Shown one piece after another: positions 7,574 through 12,183 of a stretch of DNA of 12,183 nucleotides. The position numbers and the translations under genes were made by a program. This DNA comes from Synura sp. LO234KE (taxonomy: Eukaryota > Sar > Synurophyceae > Synurales > Mallomonadaceae): assembly GCA_015143735.1 (NCBI GenBank), contig VKHC01000429.1:1-12183 (forward strand). The letters are read 5' to 3'. The notes under the pieces are model-generated. The model saw only the letters and a program-made list of their open reading frames with translations. It made no database searches and was not told the DNA's origin. The first letter of the stretch is position 1. The number at the start of each line of letters is the position of its first letter.

Positions 7574-7801
7574 CCCATACTCCCGAGCTTCCACCTTCCG
7601 CCCCCCCCCAACATTACGCTATTGCTCTACGCGGGGTTTCGCCTTCGATGCTCTCGAGAATTCACAAAATTTCTTTCCCACGAGGCTGACCCATATCCCA
7701 TCCAACGAGAGGCCCTCTGTCGGAAGCTCCTGACGGAGGCGGTCCTGTCGATACACCTAGAGGGAACCCTCAGGCATGTACAGGGTGTGCGCACCGAATA
7801 A
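7574..7801 (+). pseudogene. LINE ORF1 (gag)-like fragment
   Basis: An open stretch of 75 codons without an ATG, after the stop at 7571-7573 and ending at TAA 7799-7801. Its second half (DPYPIQREALCRKLL, then LRHVQGVRT) resembles the block in fungal LINE ORF1 proteins where a short helix (SpxxIxxxLxxxL) is followed by a strand ending in xVxTGxAL. The GxAL part is missing because the frame stops at GVRTE. A run of nine C at 7601-7609 lies upstream in the same open stretch. The similarity is short and from memory of the family pattern, so it is tentative. Confidence 0.22.
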
Positions 7802-9314
7802 CTCCTGCGGTGTCCAACTGGCCCTTCCTGAGCCCCTTGGGATCCTATTTTCACCCAGCGGGACTCTCAACCTAATAAGAATTTAAAGAAAAGGACGAGG
7901 ACTGTCAACAGAAGGACATACGCAGCTTGGATCGCGCCCTTTCCGATGCTCGCGCCCTTCCAGGTTCTCAGGCTCGGCATGTGGCGTGATGGGCTATTCC
8001 TAAACAACCAGAGACCTATTGCCCACGAAAGAGATGCATCATTTAGAACTATTGTGTTCTCTTATACCTAAAGGCACCAACTCTTGAACAAGATAATAGT
8101 TGATACATGTCATTCACATCCCTCCACTCGTTTTGCTCATCGCTAAATATCCAGATCACCTCATATCTCGAGAAATATCACTTTATTACTCAATCCGCCA
8201 GGTACGTAATTTCCCAAGTCAGCTTCAACTCCCGCCATATGGTGTCAACATGCCGCCCTTTTTGTGCACCTTACATATATGTTTCAACACGTGTTTCACC
8301 TGTACAAGGCCGTAACATTGCGTCAGGAGCTCCAAATATGCCCAAACGCGTGCTGGCTAAATCTCCATCACAGCAGATCCGTCAACTAGCATATCATCCC
8401 TTCGTCATAACCACATATACCACCGCAGCTCATAGTCACTCCTTACCACATCGTTCCCCAGTCACTCGCGCTGCAAAATACCTCCCTCCTCGACTCCAGC
8501 CTTCCTGTATGCCTCTCGTTTTAGCTCTGATAGCACCGTCCCCCGCTGTTACATCTTGATATCACATTTCACTTACAACTTCCACCCGCACGCGTGCAAG
8601 TCTCACGCGGCTTGCAAAACGTAATTCACAGCATGTTACGCGTGCATATTGCCCTCCTCCGTACTCGTGCATAAATATCATAATCTTTGGCTCATAAAGT
8701 GTTGCTACCTAAACAAGCTAATTATTAGGGATACAAGGAAAGATGTAGAACAGAAGTAGGAAGTGCAGTAGATTCAACGTAGAAGCAGTGTAATAATTAC
8801 ATTTCCGTACGTCTCAGACTAGATAGATGTATTTCTACCAACAAAACCAGTAAGGAGCGATTACGGATAGCTCTGCCGACGGTCACCGTACCGTCCTCTG
8901 ATCAGTAAAGCAAATGAAGGTATGAAGAGTGCAAGTGCCAGAGTACCGAGCAGTAGTAATGTAAATAGGAACCGCATAAAATACCATAAGTGCTCTATGC
9001 AGCTGCTTTGCTACAACAGAGGAGCTTACCCTGGTCCGCTTCTAATTATTGACATGATGTTGTCTTCCGTCACGTGGTATGAGATGGCAAACCACAGCTC
9101 CCTCGTCCAATGCGTTCCGCGGAATTCTTACCAATTGACGCAAGGATTCCACAGTCTTAGACGGAGTTTTACCTTTGAGAGACACGTGCAGAACATTGTC
9201 CTGGTTCTTTATATCTGGTGTCCTGCCCAACGGAACTGACATTCTCCCCACTTGTGAAAACGGTCGAAGTGGGAGGAAACGATTCCATTCTCAACGATCG
9301 ATGGATGGGTTCCA
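7802..9314. other. degenerate GC-richer stretch, no recognised gene
   Basis: Expected to hold the rest of LINE ORF1 and the start of ORF2 if the LINE model is right. The longest ORF is plus 8107-8559 (ATG start, 150 residues), rich in Ser, Pro, His and Tyr with no motif; it could be chance. A Cys/His cluster at 8595-8645 has an in-frame stop and is not accepted as a zinc knuckle. The 9-mer ACGCGTGCA occurs twice (8590-8598, 8638-8646). ORFs at 8922-9239 (plus) and 9042-9251 (minus) overlap on opposite strands and neither is recognisable. Confidence 0.4.
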
Positions 9315-9754
9315 TTGTTGATCCATTTCAAATCGGATCCCTGTCAGCCTTCTTGTAATGTCGATGAAGTGCTTGTAGGCCTTCCTAATGGGCGACTGCA
9401 TACCATCGCGACCAACTGGCCGTTTCCGTCACACGGGCAGGAGGCTGGTTTTTTCTTAGAGGATCACGCGGAACTCCGTCTTCGCAGGCGCTTCTACCAT
9501 CGCCTAGCCTTGGATTTGAAAGCCACGAACGCCCGGGAACTCTCCCCGCTGCACTACTACGAACCATTCAACACTGACTCCCTCTGTGGGGGCGATTTTA
9601 ACGCTTACTCTCCGGTGACCCCTTCAGAGTCAATTTTACATGCTAAACGGGTAGCCTGCTCTCTCTTTCTGGACGACCAGTGACGTTGGCAGACTTTCCG
9701 CCAACAATCTTCTCTACAGACCCCAACCTGCAGCTGACCTCAGAGGACCGGTAA
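9315..9754 (+). pseudogene. LINE APE-type endonuclease remnant (GDFNA motif)
   Basis: The frame open from 9315 to 9683 contains CGGDFNAYSPVTPSE, with GDFNA at 9591-9605. This matches the strand-plus-catalytic-loop motif of endonuclease/exonuclease/phosphatase domains in LINEs, typically GDFNAHHPxW. About 33 codons later, after a change to frame 2 near 9680, the text reads LADFPPTIFSTDPN (9686-9727), like the family's LADFLxxNxLxLLTDPNxPT block. The upstream part of the same ORF (LALDLKATNARELSPLHYYEP) sits where the strand before GDFNA should be. In a working element this domain nicks target DNA to prime reverse transcription; here the frame change and the stop at 9752-9754 break it. Confidence 0.48.
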
Positions 9755-10429
9755 ACGCACAGGCTTTGCCTTAATCCACAGCCTTTTACTCTTTCAATTG
9801 ATGAGTTCAGATGCGCCCCGATTGGCATTTTGCGCCCCGGCCCGTCGACGGACCAGCACATTATGGCATACTAAGCTTTTCCCGACACAGCAGGCCAACT
9901 ACTTCATGGGTTTCAGCCTCTCCTGAGCACCTCTGGTCCTTTCTCAATGATCGTAGCCATTCTTGGCACTCTTAACCATGAGTCGGATAATACTGTATTG
10001 ACGTTTCTGGCAACATGCTGATGGTTGCCCGGCCCGCACACAATATATACGAATCTGGCGCCAACCGCGACACCAGGCCCCTGTTTGTGATCTGGGTACG
10101 TCCCAACCTGAGATGGGTCCGAGCGGTGGTAAACGAGACCCTAACCCTAACCCATTGATTGTTGAGAATTATCGCGTTTTCCCCAATCTTAATGGAGGTG
10201 GAGGCAGTGCCGTTGTTCATAGGGGCCGGGACCGAGACGAGAAACTTTGCATGAGGAACAAGTCGGGCCCGGGCCTTTGTTTGTCAAAAATGCGTAATAC
10301 GATCAGCAGTGATTTGGACGTCAGTGAGAGACGGACAGTTCACAGATTCCGTAGCCATGAACATCAGTACCTCTGCGAGTTAGAAACCAGCTAGTCCGTT
10401 CACGTTGATTTACACTATTCGAAATTCTC
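9755..10429 (+). other. decayed stretch between endonuclease and linker
   Basis: No open frame with family features. It should contain the SDH-type end of the endonuclease; a weak candidate is HESDNTVLTF (about 9977-10006). Short ORFs run on both strands (minus 9972-10220; plus 10113-10394) without recognisable content. The CCCTAA tract lies within. Confidence 0.35.
10139..10153 (-). repeat. 2.5 exact telomere-type units (CCCTAA)
   Basis: CCCTAACCCTAACCC, perfect over 15 bp, with the G-rich strand on minus. This is opposite in orientation to the tract at 6200-6271. Too short to call a telomere relic on its own, but the same 6-bp unit appears twice in one window. Confidence 0.75.
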
Positions 10430-10956
10430 TTGGAAAAGGTGAAGGCACGGGGGGTTGTAGTTGTAGGAAACGCATTTGGGGTTGTCGCCAGAAACAAACT
10501 TCTGCAAGAGTCGGAACCAGAGGCATCGCCATCTCGAGAGGGAACCAACGCAGTACAGGGGCCGACGAGACGTGCTCGGGATCAGGCTAAGGACCCTGAA
10601 TCGGCATGGTGGTGTCATGAACTTGAAAAAGGGGTTTGTATTATAGCGTTTTTGAACAGTGTGCCAGAATTAGACACCATGTACCACGTTTCAGAACTGC
10701 TCAGGGGGTCAACGGCGCGAAGCGGGCCGGAGTAGGCGCCTGCGAGGACGTAGTATATGACAGGCTGGAGCTTCGAAGTGCACCAGGAGGCCTTTTGGGG
10801 TCGTTGATTAAGCAGTTTTCAAGCTATAGACTGGACGATGCCAAATACTTGTCCCGTACTGGTCGTTTCCACCGCTCTCTCGTCCTGCTCCAGCTAAGGA
10901 TACGGACCCAGAAGGAACCGACAAGGCCAGAACCACCGCCTTTCTCATTATATTAA
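10430..10956 (+). pseudogene. LINE linker between endonuclease and RT
   Basis: The frame 10430-10735 carries AWWCHELEKGV (WW codons at 10607-10612), like the WWxxEC block that precedes RT in many fungal and arthropod LINEs. A change to frame 1 then gives LIKQFSSYRLDDAKYLSRTG and, after a gap, RPEPPPFSLY ending at 10956. These resemble the usual FxxxVxxAKxxYW and KxPPL blocks of the same linker. Both frames contain Arg-rich text. The resemblance is to family patterns, not to a known sequence, and the frame change shows decay. Confidence 0.35.
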
Positions 10957-11817
10957 GGCCCAGCGTTTGGACGCCTCTCCGCTCTGCTGTGCTCACAGGA
11001 TACTATTATACAGCACTGGGTTTGGAAGCACATGGCTCATTGTGGCCATCATTCAATCTGTGGTGATAACTTTAACTCGGGATGGGCCCAGACATGAGAG
11101 TGAAGATGGCTACAAGCCCCTACCACAGTGGGCTCAGGGCATAGGCTTGAAATCTTGCTATGATGACTTGCCTACTCTTCTCAAGTGCACAACGCGACCG
11201 TTTTTACACAACTCACTTGTGCCGCGTCAGAAATAGATTGTGTGTTCTACAATAACCCTTTTACGTCGATTCGGCATTACGCGGTGGGAACACTAGGCAT
11301 CTGGGTAGGCCTCTCTGATCATCGTTCTCAGCTGGTAGAGCACCAAAATTTTCCGCAAGATAGCATTTTTACTTGTTTCTCAAAGGAGTTTGGCTCTCTC
11401 TAAGAGCTTCATATAAAACGATTTACCCATCCGCTCCTCATTCCAGAAGTTCCAGGGTCATTTAATGTTACTTGGCATTCCCTTCCGGGCCGTCCCGAGT
11501 CCTCCGAGTCTGCGGCTGCCCACCTTGAACACCTCCCCCACATAATCTCGACAGAAGCCCCGGAGCGCAAAAGATGGAAGCAGCGGAGAATCGGTTCATA
11601 GAACATTGGAGTCCAACCTATGCGGCCCTACAAGCCCAACTTCTCGCCTTATGCTTAGTCTCCAACGTCGTCTTGGGGTCCTCCCTCTCTTGCGTCATTG
11701 GCGCAGCTGGGAATCCCCGCTCTACATCTCCGTATCGTCCCTCCAGTTGTTGGTGAATGGAAAAGGGTGTCTCCACCCTCAAGTTTATGAGTGTGGTCCC
11801 TGCAGAGGTTTGACTAA
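10957..11817 (+). other. expected RT zone, not recognisable
   Basis: No YxDD box, no PLL/SPxL block and no long frame. Open stretches at 10967-11236 and 11185-11403 have no RT motif. The part after about 11574 (FIEHWSPTYAALQAQLLAL in one frame, RRLGVLPLLRHWRSWESPLY in another) could be the helical segment between RT and RNase H, but this is weak. The zone is shorter than a full RT, so an internal deletion is likely if the LINE model holds. Confidence 0.3.
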
Positions 11818-12126
11818 CGGGGATCACTCCCTCTGAGTGGCGCACGCAGAACTCCTCGAACCTTCACAATATGCGCTCCGAGTCGCTGCCAACTCCAACT
11901 TCAAACTTGTCGCTCCCGGCTACATGCGCGGAAACGGAAGGAGCATGCGATTCGCTCCTCAGTGTTTATTGCGGGCAGGGAAGTCAATCTGAACGCGGAA
12001 AACACGTACGGGAGCTTCCTATCACTGCTCAATCAACTTCCGGAAGGCGTTGAGTTGCAATATTATGACTTCTGGACGGATGCTACACGCTGTGCCAAAC
12101 TCTCTTCCTCAAGACTCTGGATATAA
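11818..12126 (+). pseudogene. LINE RNase H-like N-terminus
   Basis: A 102-codon stretch open in frame 1, without ATG, ending at TAA 12124-12126. Its end reads FLSLLNQLPEGVELQYYDFW then TDATR, which fits the FxxLLxxLPxxxxIxxYTDGS pattern opening the RNase H domain of Tad-like LINEs; the Asp of TDA (codon 12079-12081) would be the first catalytic residue. The frame then stops within 15 codons, so the rest is lost or in another frame. Preceding Arg-rich text (CRSRLHARKRKEHAIR) is compatible with the pre-RNase H linker. Short motif, tentative. Confidence 0.32.
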
Positions 12127-12183
12127 GGAGCGTTCGGTGTAGGAATTTAACGCGAATTTAGTCGAGTTTGGCCTCTTCTCAAA

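Larger units (their letters stand above)
7574..12126 (+). mobile_element. decayed Tad-like non-LTR retrotransposon (LINE), whole trace
   Basis: Four plus-strand fragments appear in the order expected for a fungal Tad-like LINE: an ORF1-like scrap (7574-7801), an endonuclease scrap with GDFNA (9315-9754), a linker with a WW pair and a basic helical region (10430-10956), and an RNase H-like start (11818-12126). The distance from GDFNA to the RNase H Asp is about 830 codons, near the family norm. All segments carry stops and frame changes. The RT domain itself is not recognisable: no YADD-type motif was found in 10960-11570, which is also shorter than a full RT needs. The call rests on collinearity, since each fragment alone is weak. 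A collage of unrelated decayed repeats is the alternative. Confidence 0.4.

Noticed and set aside
8107-8559. 150-codon ATG ORF as a real gene
   Set aside because: No motif, signal peptide or family resemblance; composition is Ser/Pro/His/Tyr-rich as in pyrimidine-rich chance ORFs, and length alone is not decisive in 12 kb read in six frames.
8595-8645. Cys/His cluster (C-x2-H-x2-C-x6-C-x2-C) as a gag zinc knuckle of the LINE
   Set aside because: The spacing deviates from CCHC knuckles, the first Cys of the pair is missing, and a TAA at 8622-8624 lies inside.
8590-8646. Two ACGCGT sites as cell-cycle (MluI-box) promoter elements
   Set aside because: No gene start nearby and the hexamer is common; more likely a chance repeat in decayed sequence.
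9042-9251. Minus-strand 69-residue ORF
   Set aside because: It overlaps a plus-strand ORF and lies opposite to the strand of the LINE trace, with no motif.
9972-10220. Minus-strand 82-residue ORF containing the telomere-type tract
   Set aside because: No family features; it is opposite to the LINE trace and its WVRVRVS text is a translation of the telomere-type repeat region.

Overview
The window looks like a gene-poor, repeat-rich stretch of a eukaryotic genome, most likely fungal. I infer this from a broken Ty1/copia retrotransposon at the left edge, a copia-type LTR start in the middle, a long decayed trace in the right 4.5 kb that resembles a fungal Tad-like non-LTR retrotransposon (LINE), and two short TTAGGG-type telomere-like tracts. 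No bacterial operon structure, rRNA, tRNA or CRISPR array is visible. The organism assignment is an inference; an oomycete or an animal is not excluded.

Layout. 1-814 is the last part of a copia polyprotein (end of the RT-connection region plus RNase H), broken by a nonsense codon and a frameshift. 815-1924 is its 3' flank, with LTR-like and polypurine-like signals but no convincing LTR pair. 1925-2939 holds short protein-like ORFs I do not recognise. 2940-4145 is AT-rich and essentially empty apart from a short inverted repeat and a TATA-like motif. 4146-6054 is the most interesting part: an intact leucine-rich-repeat gene on the minus strand, divergent across about 140 bp from a broken plus-strand gene. 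The broken gene has an E-containing HxE-like site and, much later, a C-x2-C motif followed by helix- and strand-like segments, an arrangement resembling the deaminase superfamily. 6200-6271 is a degenerate telomere-like tract, 6352-6403 a diverged 31-bp duplication, and 6419 to about 7221 a probable copia LTR packed with hairpins.

From about 7440 the sequence becomes visibly more GC-rich. 7574-12126 can be read as one LINE copy on the plus strand: an ORF1 (gag)-like scrap, an endonuclease scrap with a GDFNA motif, a linker with a WW pair, an unrecognisable RT zone, and the start of an RNase H-like domain near the right edge. Order, strand and rough spacing agree with a Tad-like element. Each piece alone is weak and all are interrupted by stops.

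The only apparently intact gene with recognisable architecture is the LRR gene. I see no evidence that the other pieces work together. The LRR/deaminase-like pair sits as a distinct AT-rich island between transposon remnants, and an origin by transfer (for example from an intracellular bacterium) is a hypothesis worth testing, not a conclusion.
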